Origin: Paracoccus everestensis
Lineage (GTDB): Bacteria; Pseudomonadota; Alphaproteobacteria; Rhodobacterales; Rhodobacteraceae
Reading direction: 5' to 3'
Length of the DNA: 64,000 nucleotides
Assembly (NCBI RefSeq): GCF_021491915.1
Contig: NZ_CP090836.1
Location: 1,722,501 to 1,786,500 of the forward strand
Both the position numbers and the translations under genes were made by a program. The stretch's first letter is position 1, and each line of letters opens with the position of its first letter. Shown one piece after another: positions 50,136 to 60,238 of this stretch. The notes under the pieces were generated by a model. It did not search any database. It was given only the letters and a program-made list of their open reading frames with translations, and was not told the origin of the DNA.

Positions 50136-51845
50136 TCAGGAACGCCGGGTGCCGCCGATGCCCGGGTTGAAGCGCGCCAAGGGATCGAGGTCTTCATAGA
50201 AGGCCGCAAGGGCGGGCTTTGCGTGGTAAAGATGCCCCACATTGTGTTCAGCCGGGTATTCCGCGCCATCTGCGTCCAGCATCTCCAGCATGGCCTTTTT
50301 GAAGGCGGCCGGATCGGCGCCCTTTTTCAGCACATAGTCCAGATGGAAGACATGGCACAGGAAATGGCCATAGGAGAGGGTCGCGGCCACCTGATCCGCA
50401 AGCGCGGGCGGCACCGGCTTGATCCAGTCGCAATCATTGCGACGCAGGGCAACGTCCAAGGCCACAAGGCCGCCGGTGCGGCGACGGTTCATGGCCTCGT
50501 ATCGCACCGCAGCCCCTGCGACCGCAAAGCGGTGCAACATCGCCTTGGACCCTTCGACCGGAGAGCAGCGGAACCAGCCGTCGGCCCCAACCGTCTGGTC
50601 CAGGATGCGCGCGGCCTGGTCACCGGGGGCTTCCACCTTGAGGATCAGGTGGTGTTCGAAGCGGCGGCGAAACTCTCGCATCCGGCAGGGCAGGCGTCCC
50701 GGTGCCAGTTGCCCCGCGACTTGCAGGATCCGGTCGCTGAGATCCGAGGTGAGCGGGATTTTCCGCAGCCGCGCATCTGCCCAACCCTTCAGCGCGAACA
50801 GCACGGGCATCCGGGCGGTGCCGAACCATTCGATGAACAGGCGGGTGTCACGTCCAAAACGGGCTGCCATGTCCCAGGCCTCGCGGTGGATGTATTCGCC
50901 CACCACCGGCAGCGGGTCCAGTTCGGTCAGCAGCCGCCGGCGCAGCGTGGCCAAGGCCTCGGGGCTGTTGGTGCCGACATAAAGCACTTCGGTGGCGGCG
51001 GGCCGGGGAAAGGTGTCCAGACGCACCGCAAAGACGGCAAGCCGCCCGGCGCAGCCCGACGCTTCGTGCAGGCGTCCCGGATCGGCGTTGAAGCGGCCCG
51101 GCGTTTCCGCATCCACGTCGCGCACGCGGTCGGCATATTCGTGGTCAGAGGCCGCGCCTGCCTGGGGGTCCACGTCCTCGGGCCGGATCTCTCCTGCATC
51201 AAGGCGGCGCAGGATCGTTTCCGGGTCGTTGCCCAGTCGCACCCCAAGATTGTTGACCAGCCGCAGCCTGCCGTCCGCCTCCAGCCGCGCGAACAGCGCA
51301 AGCTCGGTATAGGCTGGTCCCCGCTGCACCAGGGCACCGCCGGAATTGTTGCAGACCCCACCCACGACCGAAGCGCCGATGCAGCTTGACCCGATCACCG
51401 AATGGGGATCGCGTCCCAGGGGATCCAGCATCCGTTCCAGGTCGTAAAGCGTTGCCCCCGCATGGCAGACGACCTGCGTGCCGTCCAGGACGGGATGGAT
51501 CCGCGACAGCCGCAGCGTGTTGACGATCACGACCGGCCGTCCATAGTCACCGTTCGGGGTCGATCCTTCGGTCAGCCCCGTATTGGCCGCCTGCGCGATC
51601 ACGATCCGCCCGGCATTTACGCAAAGCTCAAGCGTTTTCCACAGTTCAAGCAGGGTTCCGGGGCGGACCACCGCCTCGGCCTCGCCCCCGCCCGACCGAT
51701 ATCCCACGCGAAACCGTTCGGTGTCCCGAGGCGTGGTCAGCACATGGCGCGGTCCCACCGTTGCGCGAAGGGCCTCCAGAAAGGCGGGGGCGGGTCCGAC
51801 GGGGATTTGATCCGCCAGGGTCTGGGTGTGCAGGTGCGGCGTCAT
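50136..51845 (-). CDS. dld: Quinone-dependent D-lactate dehydrogenase
   Basis: 569 aa from the ATG at 51845, chosen over the ATG at 51851 because GGAG is better spaced for it. E. coli Dld has 571 aa. The FAD-binding PCMH domain has IAQAANTGLTEGSTPNGDYG, SVIGSSCIGASVVGGVCNNS and GGALVQRGPAYTELAL. The lactate-dehydrogenase membrane-binding and cap region follows (FRRRFEHHLILKV, CHVFHLDYVLKKG, YPAEHNVGHLYHAKPALAAF). It is a peripheral membrane enzyme that oxidises D-lactate to pyruvate and reduces quinone. It lies 55 bp behind lutC. Confidence 0.94.
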   Translation of the reverse strand: MTPHLHTQTLADQIPVGPAPAFLEALRATVGPRHVLTTPRDTERFRVGYRSGGGEAEAVVRPGTLLELWKTLELCVNAGRIVIAQAANTGLTEGSTPNGDYGRPVVIVNTLRLSRIHPVLDGTQVVCHAGATLYDLERMLDPLGRDPHSVIGSSCIGASVVGGVCNNSGGALVQRGPAYTELALFARLEADGRLRLVNNLGVRLGNDPETILRRLDAGEIRPEDVDPQAGAASDHEYADRVRDVDAETPGRFNADPGRLHEASGCAGRLAVFAVRLDTFPRPAATEVLYVGTNSPEALATLRRRLLTELDPLPVVGEYIHREAWDMAARFGRDTRLFIEWFGTARMPVLFALKGWADARLRKIPLTSDLSDRILQVAGQLAPGRLPCRMREFRRRFEHHLILKVEAPGDQAARILDQTVGADGWFRCSPVEGSKAMLHRFAVAGAAVRYEAMNRRRTGGLVALDVALRRNDCDWIKPVPPALADQVAATLSYGHFLCHVFHLDYVLKKGADPAAFKKAMLEMLDADGAEYPAEHNVGHLYHAKPALAAFYEDLDPLARFNPGIGGTRRS

Positions 51846-51900
51846 GGTCATGCTCCAGTCGGATGGTCCGGGATGCGTGAGATAGGCGTAGAGCGGGCCT

Positions 51901-52539
51901 TCAGGATCCGACCAGAAGGACGTGCAGGAAACCCGGTCCATGGGCGCCCCGGACATAGCTGCCCTCGATGTCGGTCGTGCCGCTGGGGCCGGTGATCAGG
52001 ATGGCGTTGCGGGGCTGCGCCGCCCCCTGCACCGCCGCGGCATAGTCTTCCAGATGAGCCAGCAGGTTGTTCCGGTGCAGGACAAGGATGTGGTGCAGCG
52101 GCAGGAAGGACAGAAGGATCGGGTTGTCGGGCCCCGAATGCACCACCAGCGATCCGCTTTCGGCGATACCCCAAAGGGCCAGGCCAAGGCCCGCAGCCTC
52201 GTCCGGCGCGATGTCCGCGTGGGTGGCGATCCCGTCCCAGTCAAGCGCCGCCAGTTCCGCCGCCGGTTGAAGCGCGACACCTGGCAGGCCATGGTCCGCA
52301 AGATAGCGGCGCACGGCGGCAGGGATATCGCCCATCTGGGCCACGTGGTCGATGGTGGTGCCCAGGGCCGTGGCCTTCAGGGCGAAGGCATCGGCCAGGT
52401 CCGGTGCCGCAAGCTGGGGCCGGGTTGTCTGCGGGTCCGCCAGCAGGGCTGCGGCCTGCGCAGCGATGGCGTCAGGGTCCGGCCGCCGGGGGGCCAGGCT
52501 GTTTCGGATGGCGGACAGGATGCGGTCGCGTGCGGTCAT
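51901..52539 (-). CDS. lutC: Lactate utilisation protein LutC
   Basis: 212 aa from the ATG at 52539, overlapping the lutB stop by 4 nt. It is a LUD-domain (DUF162) protein with WGIAESGSLVVHSGPDNPIL, LLSFLPLHHILVLH and the C-terminal ITGPSGTTDIEGSYVRGAHG. It forms, with LutA and LutB, the iron-sulfur L-lactate oxidase that yields pyruvate. Confidence 0.92.
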   Translation of the reverse strand: MTARDRILSAIRNSLAPRRPDPDAIAAQAAALLADPQTTRPQLAAPDLADAFALKATALGTTIDHVAQMGDIPAAVRRYLADHGLPGVALQPAAELAALDWDGIATHADIAPDEAAGLGLALWGIAESGSLVVHSGPDNPILLSFLPLHHILVLHRNNLLAHLEDYAAAVQGAAQPRNAILITGPSGTTDIEGSYVRGAHGPGFLHVLLVGS

Positions 52540-53957
52540 TTGCCACCCCCGCGCCTGGCCTGGTCGGCGCGATACTGTTCCATGAACGTCCGGCCCGGCG
52601 GGCGCGGCATATCGCGATAGGCGGTCCAGCCGCGGGCCAGGGGCAGCGTGCTGATCCAGCCCCGCCGCCCCAGCAGCCGCAGGGCACGCACGCCGATCCG
52701 GCTGGCCATGCGGTAAAGGGCGGGCCGCCGGGCAAGCATGGCCCAAAGACCGATGCCTGCCCGGACGCTGCCGGGTTCAAGCCGTTCGCGCCAGCTGCGG
52801 CGGCGCCATGCGCGCAGCAATGTGGGCAGAGGAATGCCCACGGGGCAGACCTCGGCGCAGCGGCCGTTCATGGTACAGGCGTGCGCTAGGTCGCGCGACT
52901 GCGCCAACCCGTCCAGCACCGGGGTCAGCACCGCGCCCATTGGACCGGGATAGGTGCCGCCATAGGCATGGCCGCCGATCTGGCGATAAACGACGCAATG
53001 GTTCATGCAGGCGCCGCAGCGGATGCAGCGCAGCATCTCGCGGAACTCGTCGCCCAGCATCCGGCTGCGGCCATTGTCCACCAGGACGATGTGCATCTCC
53101 TCGGGGCCGTCGGCGTCGCCCGCGCGCTTCGGCCCGTGGTGAAAGGTGGTGTATTGCGTCATCTCGCCGCCGGTCGCGGACCGAACCAGCAGCCGCAGCA
53201 GCGCAAAGGCGTGCGCGGTCGAGGGCACCAGCTTTTCGATCCCCGCCGTCACGATGTGGATGCGCGGCGGCGTGGTGGTCAGTTCCGCATTGCCTTCGTT
53301 GGTGACGGTGCAGGTCGCGCCAGTGTCCGCGACCAGGAAGTTCGCGCCCGATATGCCGATGTCGGCGGCCAGGAACTTGGCGCGCAACTCGCGCCGGGCG
53401 CTTTGCACCATGGTCCCCGGATCCTCGGCAGCGGGGGGCGGGTTGTGGCCCGTCCTGAACAGATCGGCCACCTGTTCGCGCGTGCGGTGCATGGCGGGCC
53501 AGACGATATGCGACGGCCGTTCGCCCGCAAGCTGGATGATGTGTTCGGCCAGGTCCGTCTCGACCCGCTCGATCCCGGCATCGGCCAGGGCATGGGGCAG
53601 GCCGATTTCCTCGCCCAGCATGGATTTCGACCGGGTGACCAGCTTGGCATCGGCGTCCAGGCAGATGCGGGTGACGATGGCCCGCGCCTCGGCGTCGTCG
53701 GTGGCCCAGTGGACCTGCGCTCCGGCGGCGGTGGCATTGCGCTCGAACATCTCGAGGTAGTGGTCGAGATGGGCGATCACGTGGTCCTTGATCGCCTTGC
53801 CCCGTTCGCGCGCGGCGTCGAATTCGGGAAATGCGGCCAGTGCTGTGGCGCGCTTGCGTTCGGCGGTGCCGGTGGTGCGGTCGATGGCGATTTTCAGCGC
53901 CCCGTCCGACAGCGCGGCGGCCGCGCGTTCCTTGAAGCCTGTCTGAGGCGCAGTCAT
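52536..53957 (-). CDS. lutB: Lactate utilisation iron-sulfur protein LutB
   Basis: 473 aa from the ATG at 53957. An N-terminal LUD domain is followed by a ferredoxin-like segment: the first cluster motif CIRCGACMNHCVVYRQIG near residue 310, then ACTMNGRCAEVCPVGIPLP. In the second motif Asn stands where many LutB proteins have the second Cys of C-x2-C, and a Cys lies three residues earlier; whether a normal [4Fe-4S] cluster forms is uncertain. The C-terminus has the PPGRTFMEQYR region. The upstream frame to 54299 overlaps lutA and is not used. Confidence 0.93.
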   Translation of the reverse strand: MTAPQTGFKERAAAALSDGALKIAIDRTTGTAERKRATALAAFPEFDAARERGKAIKDHVIAHLDHYLEMFERNATAAGAQVHWATDDAEARAIVTRICLDADAKLVTRSKSMLGEEIGLPHALADAGIERVETDLAEHIIQLAGERPSHIVWPAMHRTREQVADLFRTGHNPPPAAEDPGTMVQSARRELRAKFLAADIGISGANFLVADTGATCTVTNEGNAELTTTPPRIHIVTAGIEKLVPSTAHAFALLRLLVRSATGGEMTQYTTFHHGPKRAGDADGPEEMHIVLVDNGRSRMLGDEFREMLRCIRCGACMNHCVVYRQIGGHAYGGTYPGPMGAVLTPVLDGLAQSRDLAHACTMNGRCAEVCPVGIPLPTLLRAWRRRSWRERLEPGSVRAGIGLWAMLARRPALYRMASRIGVRALRLLGRRGWISTLPLARGWTAYRDMPRPPGRTFMEQYRADQARRGGGK

Positions 53958-53959
53958 GG

Positions 53960-54727
53960 TCACCCTTCCTCGCCGATGCCCGGACCGTCCGCGTGGCCTG
54001 CCAGAACCTCGATGGTGTGGAAGCAGCGCGTCCTGGCGCCGCGCCGGTGCAGCTTGCCGGCCATGTTCATCAGGCAGCCCAGGTCGCCCGCCAGCAGGAT
54101 ATCGGCCCCGCTGCGTTCGACGGCCTCGGCCTTCTCGGTGGTGATGGCGTCCGAAATCTGCGGATACTTCACGCAGAAGGTGCCGCCAAAGCCGCAACAG
54201 ACATCGTTGCCCTCGAGCGGCCGCATCCGAAGCCCTTCGACCTGGGCCAAAAGCGCGCGGGGCTGTGCGGCGATGCCCAGTTCGCGCAAGCCTGCGCAAC
54301 TGTCGTGATAGGTGGCCGAGGCATCCAGCCGGCGGCCCTGCGGCCGATAGCCCATCACATCCACCAGGAAGCTGGTGATCTCATGGGTCTTGGCGGCAAA
54401 GGCCCTGGCGCGGGCGGCCCATTGGGGGTCGCCCGCCAGCAGTTCAGGATAGGCGTGAACCATCGTTCCCGCGCATGACCCCGAGGGCAGCACGACATGA
54501 TCGCACCCCTCGAAGGCGGCGATGGTCTGGCGGGCCAGGTGGGCCGCATCGGTCTCATCGCCGCTGTTCAGCGCCGGCTGGCCGCAGCAGGTCTGGCCCT
54601 GGGGCACTTCGACCCGGCAGCCCGCCTCCTCCAGCAGTTGGATGGCCGCAAAGCCGATCCCGGGGCGGATCGCATCGACAAGGCAGGTCACGAACAGACC
54701 GACGCGGGGACTGGGCTTTGCGGACAT
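53960..54727 (-). CDS. lutA: Lactate utilisation protein LutA (CCG-domain)
   Basis: 255 aa from the ATG at 54727. It has two cysteine-rich CCG domains: VPQGQTCCGQPALNSGD and GNDVCCGFGGTFCVKYPQIS, with HDSCAGLRELGI between. It resembles heterodisulfide-reductase-type subunits and is the third component of the LutABC L-lactate oxidase. It ends 2 bp before the lutB start and begins 5 bp after the permease stop, so all lie in one operon. Confidence 0.94.
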   Translation of the reverse strand: MSAKPSPRVGLFVTCLVDAIRPGIGFAAIQLLEEAGCRVEVPQGQTCCGQPALNSGDETDAAHLARQTIAAFEGCDHVVLPSGSCAGTMVHAYPELLAGDPQWAARARAFAAKTHEITSFLVDVMGYRPQGRRLDASATYHDSCAGLRELGIAAQPRALLAQVEGLRMRPLEGNDVCCGFGGTFCVKYPQISDAITTEKAEAVERSGADILLAGDLGCLMNMAGKLHRRGARTRCFHTIEVLAGHADGPGIGEEG

Positions 54728-54732
54728 CGGTT

Positions 54733-56502
54733 TCAGGTCCTTGACAGCGCGGGCACGCGGCTGCGGTTCTGCGACATCAGGAACAGCACCGCTGCCGCCC
54801 AGATCGCCGCCGCGATCCACCACATGTTAAACCCGCCAGCCAGCAGCGCAAACCCGATGAGCCCACCCTGGATGATATAGTAGGTCATCGGGATCAGGGT
54901 CATTCGGATGATCGCGCCTTCGCGGTTGACCAGGCCCACCGTTGCGGATGCAGCCACCACGTTATGCACGCAGATCATGTTGCCAGCCGCCCCGCCGATA
55001 GCCTGCAGCGCCACAACGGTGCCCGCGCCAGCCGCGCCCAAACCGATCTGTTCGGCGGTAGAGAACTGGAACAGCGAGAACATCATGTTGCTGACGGTGT
55101 TCGACCCGGCGACAAAGGCGCCCATCGACCCTATCAGCGGCGCAAACATCGGCCAGGCCTCGCCAACGGCTGCCGAAACGCCTTCGGCCAGAACAATCGG
55201 CATGCTGGCCAGCGTATCGGATGCCGAGTTGATGAACACCTGCACCATCGGCACCGCCAGAAGCAGCGCAGGCGCGGCGGCGATCATGGTCGATCCCGAC
55301 GACCGCAGCGCCTGGAGGTAGTCGCGCCCTTTCATACCATGCAGGAAGAAGGTGATGATCGAAACCAGGATCAGCACCGTTCCCGGAAGATACAGCACCT
55401 GCACCCGCGCGTTGATGCCCGAGCTGAACATGTTGTCGAGCGCGATGGTAACATCGGGAGAGTTCAGCCAGGCCTTCACCGGCCCGACTGCGCGGGTGAT
55501 GATCAGCAGGGCCACGACCAGGACATAGGGTGCCCAGGCCTTCAGCAGGGGCATGACCGGGCGTCCCGCATGGTGATCTTCAAGATCGTCCAGCTTGCCG
55601 ACCCAGGCCTCGTCCCACTGGGCGCGCGGCGGAAAGTCGAACACCTCCTTGGGCATGAACAGGCCCGCGCGTGCCGCCGGAACGACGATCATCAGGCCGA
55701 TGATGCCGCCCAGCAGCGACGGGAATTCCGGCCCTAGAACGCGGGCGATGATGTAGTAGGGGATGGTGAAGGCAAGGCCCGCGAACAGCGCGAATTTCCA
55801 GATGCGGAAGCCTTCGATGAACGAGCGGTTGGCCCCGAAGAACCGTGTCAGCATCCCCACCAGGATCAGCGGGATCAGGAAGCCGACAAGACCGTGGATG
55901 GTTGCGACCTTCACGGCGATTTCCATCAGATAGTCGGTATAGGCCATGGGCGCGATGGTCGTCTCGACGATCTCCTGGCCACCAAGGCCGGTGTTCACGC
56001 CAACCAGAATCGGGGTTCCAACCGCGCCGAAGGACACGGGCGTGCTTTGGATGATCAGCGTCACAAGAACCGCAGCCATGGCCGGAAAGCCGATGGCGAC
56101 CAGCAGCGGCGCGGCGATGGCGGCAGGCGTGCCAAAGCCCGAAGCACCCTCGATCAGCGATCCGAACATCCAGGCGATGATGATTGCCTGAACGCGCCGG
56201 TCGGGCGAAATGCTGGTGAATCCGCCACGGATCGACCGGATCCCGCCGCTTTCCTCAAGCGTATACAGCAGCAGAATGGCGCCGAAGATGATATATAGCA
56301 GGCTGATCGCGGTGATCGCGCCGTTCGCGGTGGCGCCAAGAACCTTGTTCAGATCGGTGCCCCAGACCAGCAAGGCCGTGGCTGCCGTCACCAGATAGGC
56401 CATAAGCATCGAAAAGCTGGCCGGCCGTGCCAAGACGACCAGCAGCACGAAGACCGTGGCGATCGGCAGCAGGGCCAGAATGAATGTGATGATGTCAGGC
56501 AT
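54733..56502 (-). CDS. lutP: L-lactate permease
   Basis: 589 aa with about 14 TM segments and LldP/LutP signatures: [60 protein letters not shown] and [20 protein letters not shown]. Lactate enters in symport with protons. The ribosome-binding site is AGGAGGAACG, very strong. It is the first gene of the lutP-lutA-lutB-lutC-dld operon, divergent from the FadR-type regulator. Confidence 0.96.
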   Translation of the reverse strand: MPDIITFILALLPIATVFVLLVVLARPASFSMLMAYLVTAATALLVWGTDLNKVLGATANGAITAISLLYIIFGAILLLYTLEESGGIRSIRGGFTSISPDRRVQAIIIAWMFGSLIEGASGFGTPAAIAAPLLVAIGFPAMAAVLVTLIIQSTPVSFGAVGTPILVGVNTGLGGQEIVETTIAPMAYTDYLMEIAVKVATIHGLVGFLIPLILVGMLTRFFGANRSFIEGFRIWKFALFAGLAFTIPYYIIARVLGPEFPSLLGGIIGLMIVVPAARAGLFMPKEVFDFPPRAQWDEAWVGKLDDLEDHHAGRPVMPLLKAWAPYVLVVALLIITRAVGPVKAWLNSPDVTIALDNMFSSGINARVQVLYLPGTVLILVSIITFFLHGMKGRDYLQALRSSGSTMIAAAPALLLAVPMVQVFINSASDTLASMPIVLAEGVSAAVGEAWPMFAPLIGSMGAFVAGSNTVSNMMFSLFQFSTAEQIGLGAAGAGTVVALQAIGGAAGNMICVHNVVAASATVGLVNREGAIIRMTLIPMTYYIIQGGLIGFALLAGGFNMWWIAAAIWAAAVLFLMSQNRSRVPALSRT

Positions 56503-56804
56503 CGTTCCTCCTCGGATAGACGGGGCAGGCCCCGCTGTTTTGTTGTGCCAGCCGCCCCGGCTTTCCCTCCGCGCCGGGTGACCCTTTGGTCAAATTGCGA
56601 TCCATGCGCCTTTTATACGGCAGGCAAGGATCGGGTCGTCCCGCTTGTCCTTTTGGAAATCCAGACAGCGTCGATTTGCCGCCGGTCAGGTGCTGGATTG
56701 CAGCACGACCGTGTCAAAGGGCATGCCTTCCAGCCGCTGTTGGATCGCCTCCTCCGCTCCTTTTCACCCGCTCTCCCTCGGGGCGACAATAAACACTGTC
56801 ACAA

Positions 56805-56825
56805 GAGGTAAATAATATGATCCTC
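56805..56825. promoter_or_regulatory. Operator-like repeat 1 upstream of lutP (GAGGTAAATAATATGATCCTC)
   Basis: The bases GAGGTAAATAATAT then GATCCTC have GAGG/CCTC as outer dyad arms. The 14-base block GAGGTAAATAATAT is repeated exactly at 56986-56999. Both copies lie in the divergent gap between lutP and the FadR-type regulator, so they are good candidates for its binding sites. Confidence 0.6.
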
Positions 56826-56985
56826 TGTCGTGAAGCAACGTATTTGTTGGCCTTCGTGGAGGCGGCGCCAAATCTTGGCCCACCGACGAGGTGGAAAGTT
56901 TGGCGGCTATGCATTGCTAGAGAAATAAATATATCCCGTGCAAAGGTTTGGACGCGTCATCGTCTGCTTGAAATTCTCTGCATCT

Positions 56986-57008
56986 GAGGTAAATAATATT
57001 GATCACCT
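56986..57008. promoter_or_regulatory. Operator-like repeat 2 upstream of the lldR-like gene
   Basis: It repeats GAGGTAAATAATAT from copy 1, followed by TGATCACCT, with AGGT/ACCT as dyad arms. It ends about 35 bp before the chosen start of the regulator, where binding would allow autoregulation. Confidence 0.6.
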
Positions 57009-57042
57009 GCTGCGCGACGCAGCCGAGGGAGGGTTACGCCTC

Positions 57043-57816
57043 ATGATAGCGGCACAGGTTTTCGAGCCGGTGGAAAACGAATCGGTCGTTCAGGCTGTGG
57101 TGGACAGGATCGAGACGATGATTGTCGATGGCGTTTTGAAGGGAGGTGCGCGTCTTCCTTCGGAACGCGAAATGTCGGACGCCTTTCGTGTCTCGCGGCC
57201 CAAGCTGCGCGAGGCGCTGCAAATCCTGGAAAGCCGCAATCTTTTGACCATCCGTCATGGCGACGGTACTTATATCGCGGAACTCACGGGCCGCGCGATG
57301 TCACCCGCAATGCTGGCGCTGTATGCGCGTCACGGCGAGGCATTTCACGATTATCTGGAATACCGCCGCGAGCAAGAGGCCTTTGCCACCCGCCTTGCCG
57401 CCCAGCGGGCCACAACTGCAGACAGGGAACGGCTGGCGGCCGTCCGCGAGGATCTCGAGGCTGCCTGGAAGGCCGATGACCGCGAGGCCGAATGGGAGGC
57501 TGATGCCCGGCTGCACAGCGCGGTCGTGGACGCCAGCCACAACACGACGCTGATCCACATGATGGCGTCGGTCTTCGACCTGACGCGTCGTGGCATCTTC
57601 TACAATCGCGACCTGCTGCGCAGCATCGACGGCACCGGCCGCAAGCTTCTGGATCAGCACCTCGAGATCATCGACGCGATCCAGGCGGGGGATCCGCAGC
57701 GCGGCGAAAGGGCCGCCCGTGCCCATCTGGATTTCGTCGAGCAATCCATCCACCTGGGCCGGGAATTACAGCGCCGCGAACGGCGCGCGCGGATGCGGCT
57801 GAATTCGGAAGGGTGA
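57043..57816 (+). CDS. FadR/GntR-family regulator of lactate genes (LldR-like)
   Basis: 257 aa from the ATG at 57043, with GAGGGAGG about 10 nt before it; the longer frame from 56938 would start upstream of the operator repeat. Winged helix GVLKGGARLPSEREMSDAFR then VSRPKLREALQILESRNLLT, and a C-terminal FCD domain (RREQEAFATRLAAQ, DARLHSAVVDASHNTTLIHM, QHLEIIDAIQAGD, ARAHLDFVEQSI). Its divergent position next to lutP matches lldR-lldPD type control by lactate. Confidence 0.9.
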   Translation: MIAAQVFEPVENESVVQAVVDRIETMIVDGVLKGGARLPSEREMSDAFRVSRPKLREALQILESRNLLTIRHGDGTYIAELTGRAMSPAMLALYARHGEAFHDYLEYRREQEAFATRLAAQRATTADRERLAAVREDLEAAWKADDREAEWEADARLHSAVVDASHNTTLIHMMASVFDLTRRGIFYNRDLLRSIDGTGRKLLDQHLEIIDAIQAGDPQRGERAARAHLDFVEQSIHLGRELQRRERRARMRLNSEG

Positions 57817-57831
57817 CTGACCGGCCTTCGT

Positions 57832-58671
57832 CTATCCTGGCAGATGAAGGGTTTCGGCTTCTGCGGCTTTTCCGTCGGACACCAGGGCAAGATCCAGAAG
57901 CGTTTCGATATCGAAGTCGGGCAGGATTCCCGGCACGGCCCTGGGCGGAAGGCCGGTTCTGACCAGGATCGTCTTCAGCCCGGCCGCCCGGCCTGCCATG
58001 ATGTCGGTTTCGATCTGATCGCCCAGCATGAAGGTCGTTTCAGGATCGCTTCCCAAAATTTCCAAGGCCATGTGGATCAGGTCAGGCTGCGGCTTGCCCG
58101 TCACAACCGGGGTCACCCCTGACGCCGTCTGGATGGCCGCAAGGATCGATCCGGCGCCGGGTTCGTATCCGAGACCATGCGGCAACATCCTGTCGGCATT
58201 GGTCCCGAAGAAGGACGCGCCAGCCAAAAGGGCGGCCTGCGCCTTCTGCAGTTTCTCGAACGTGAAGGCGCGGTCCAGCCCTGCCACGACTGCCCTGACG
58301 TCCTTATCCGCAATCTGGAACCCCTGCGCTTCGATTGCACCCACCAGCGAGGCTGCCCCGATCACCATCACGCGCGACCCCGGGGGAAGGTCAGCCTTCA
58401 CACGCCGTGCCACGACCGCAGAACTGGTGATGACCCGTTCAGGGGTTGCCGGAATCCTCATCCCGTTCAGCTTGTCCGCGAACTCTCGGGCCGTTTTGGT
58501 GGAATTGTTGGTCACAAAGGCATAGGGCAGTCCTTGTTCATGCCATTGCCGGAATGCAAGAACAGCCGTCGCGATGGGAACATCACCCCGATACGCAACT
58601 CCGTCCAGATCGCTGATGATCGCCGCGTTGCGGGGGATCTTTATCTTCGATGTCACGGCGCTGATTTCCAC
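57832..58671 (-). CDS. HAD-IIA family phosphatase (NagD/phosphoglycolate phosphatase-like)
   Basis: 279 aa, GTG start at 58671. HAD motif I DLDGVAYRGD with the nucleophile Asp, motif II VTNNSTKT, motif III Lys in VTGKPQPDLIH, and motif IV MLGDQIETDIMAGRAAGLKT. The C2-type cap lies between motifs II and III, as in NagD and 4-nitrophenylphosphatase. It removes phosphate from a small metabolite, possibly 2-phosphoglycolate; the substrate is not decided. It converges on the regulator gene with a 15-bp gap. Confidence 0.9.
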   Translation of the reverse strand: MEISAVTSKIKIPRNAAIISDLDGVAYRGDVPIATAVLAFRQWHEQGLPYAFVTNNSTKTAREFADKLNGMRIPATPERVITSSAVVARRVKADLPPGSRVMVIGAASLVGAIEAQGFQIADKDVRAVVAGLDRAFTFEKLQKAQAALLAGASFFGTNADRMLPHGLGYEPGAGSILAAIQTASGVTPVVTGKPQPDLIHMALEILGSDPETTFMLGDQIETDIMAGRAAGLKTILVRTGLPPRAVPGILPDFDIETLLDLALVSDGKAAEAETLHLPG

Positions 58672-58924
58672 TCGGATATGAAAAGGATTCGCAGGAAAGC
58701 CCTCGGGCTGAACCGCATCGCACCATTTGTACTAGGCTACCCATCGGCCAAACAAGGGTTCAGATTCCTCAGGGATTTGATGTCCAAGGGTTGAGTATAG
58801 GGCCGGTTCCATGAATTTCAGCTGTATGATGATCATCGAACCTGCGGGAGGACTTCTCGCGCTTGCTACGCCTTTGCCTGTGCCATCAAAATCTTCCTCT
58901 GCTTCAATGGCACCATCCCTTTCT

Positions 58925-59345
58925 TCAGGCGGCAAGATGCTGGTCGATGGGACCGAAGAACTCGTAATGGATGCGATCGGCGTGGATGCCCGCGGCGCGC
59001 AAGCTGCCGACAAAGTGGCGCAGGAAGGGGCGCGGGCCGCAAAGATAAACATCCGCCTGGCCAACGGGGTGTTTCCCTGTAGCCAGTCCAAGGTGATCCG
59101 GCTAGGTTTGGCTGTTTCATCCGCGCCGCTTTCGTAGAACGTTTCGACCAGAACATTGCCATGTCGGGCCGCGGCTTTGCGGACCTGGGCGTCATGGGCA
59201 TGATGCGCCGGGCTGCTTGTGCGGTGGAATTATAAGATGGGCATACCGTGATGCTGCGCTGCGAGAACCTCCAGCATGCTGACGACGGGGGTCAGCCCTA
59301 CCCCGCCCGACAGCAAAAGCAGGACGCTGTGGCGTGTCGGACAGA
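58925..59345 (-). pseudogene. Flavohemoglobin (Hmp) FAD/NAD domain, 3' remnant
   Basis: Leftward frames read VLLLLSGGVGLTPVVSMLEV, then an in-frame TAA, PAHHAHDAQVRKAAARHGN, a frameshift, and GQADVYLCGPRPFLRHFVGS to RIHYEFFGPIDQHLAA and a stop. These are the NAD-binding motifs of nitric-oxide dioxygenases. The globin and FAD-binding parts are missing; the remnant ends a few bases before the IS21 terminus at 59372. Confidence 0.75.
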
Positions 59346-59443
59346 TAGAAGGCGCCTGCCGGAGGTGTGGCTGTTAATTTCCACGCAGAACTGAGCCGGC
59401 ATTTCCATCGAGAAGTGAGCCACCCCTGACTATGGATTTCCGG

Positions 59444-60238
59444 TCATGCAGTGGTCAAGGCATGTGTGGTCTCCTTTTTTTTCGCGGCAACTGCGGCTGA
59501 ACTGGCCTTGAAGCGGAAGCTGTCGTTTCCGGTTTCCAGGATGTGGCAACGATGGGTGAGACGGTCGAGCAATGCAGTGGTCATCTTGGCATCGCCAAAG
59601 ACCGTGGCCCATTCGCTGAAGCTGAGGTTGGTGGTGATGATGACGCTGGTGCGCTCATAGAGCTTGCTCAGCAGATGGAAGAGCAGCGCCCCGCCCGAGG
59701 CGCTGAACGGCAGGTATCCCAACTCATCGAGGATCACGAGATCGAGGCGGGTCAGGGTTTCGGCAAGCTGTCCGGCCTTTCCCTTGGCCTTCTCCTGTTC
59801 AAGGGTATTGACCAGTTCGATGGTGGAGAAGAAGCGGACCTTGCGGCGGTGATGCTCAATGGCCTGGACGCCGAGGGCGGTTGCGGCGTGAGTCTTCCCT
59901 GTGCCAGGACCGCCGATCAGAACTACGTTCTGGGCCCCGTCCATGAACTCGCAGCGGTGCAGCTGGCGCACTGTGGCTTCGTTGATCTCGCTGGCGGCGA
60001 AGTCGAAGCCTGAGAGATCCTTGTAGGCTGGGAAGCGCGCCGCCTTCATGTGATAGGCGATGGATCGGACCTCACGCTCGGCTATCTCGGCCTTCAGCAG
60101 TTGGGACAGGATTGGCACAGCCGCTTCAAAGGCCGGTGCCCCTTGCTCGATCAGGTCCGTCACGGCCTGCGCCATGCCATGCATCTTGAGGCTGCGGAGC
60201 ATGATGACGATGGCACCGCTGGCGGGATCATGACGCAT
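59444..60238 (-). CDS. istB: IS21-family helper ATPase IstB
   Basis: 264 aa from the ATG at 60238 ([20 protein letters not shown]). Walker [21 protein letters not shown], Walker [21 protein letters not shown], and [20 protein letters not shown]. The start overlaps the istA stop by 11 nt. Intact. Confidence 0.93.
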   Translation of the reverse strand: MRHDPASGAIVIMLRSLKMHGMAQAVTDLIEQGAPAFEAAVPILSQLLKAEIAEREVRSIAYHMKAARFPAYKDLSGFDFAASEINEATVRQLHRCEFMDGAQNVVLIGGPGTGKTHAATALGVQAIEHHRRKVRFFSTIELVNTLEQEKAKGKAGQLAETLTRLDLVILDELGYLPFSASGGALLFHLLSKLYERTSVIITTNLSFSEWATVFGDAKMTTALLDRLTHRCHILETGNDSFRFKASSAAVAAKKKETTHALTTA

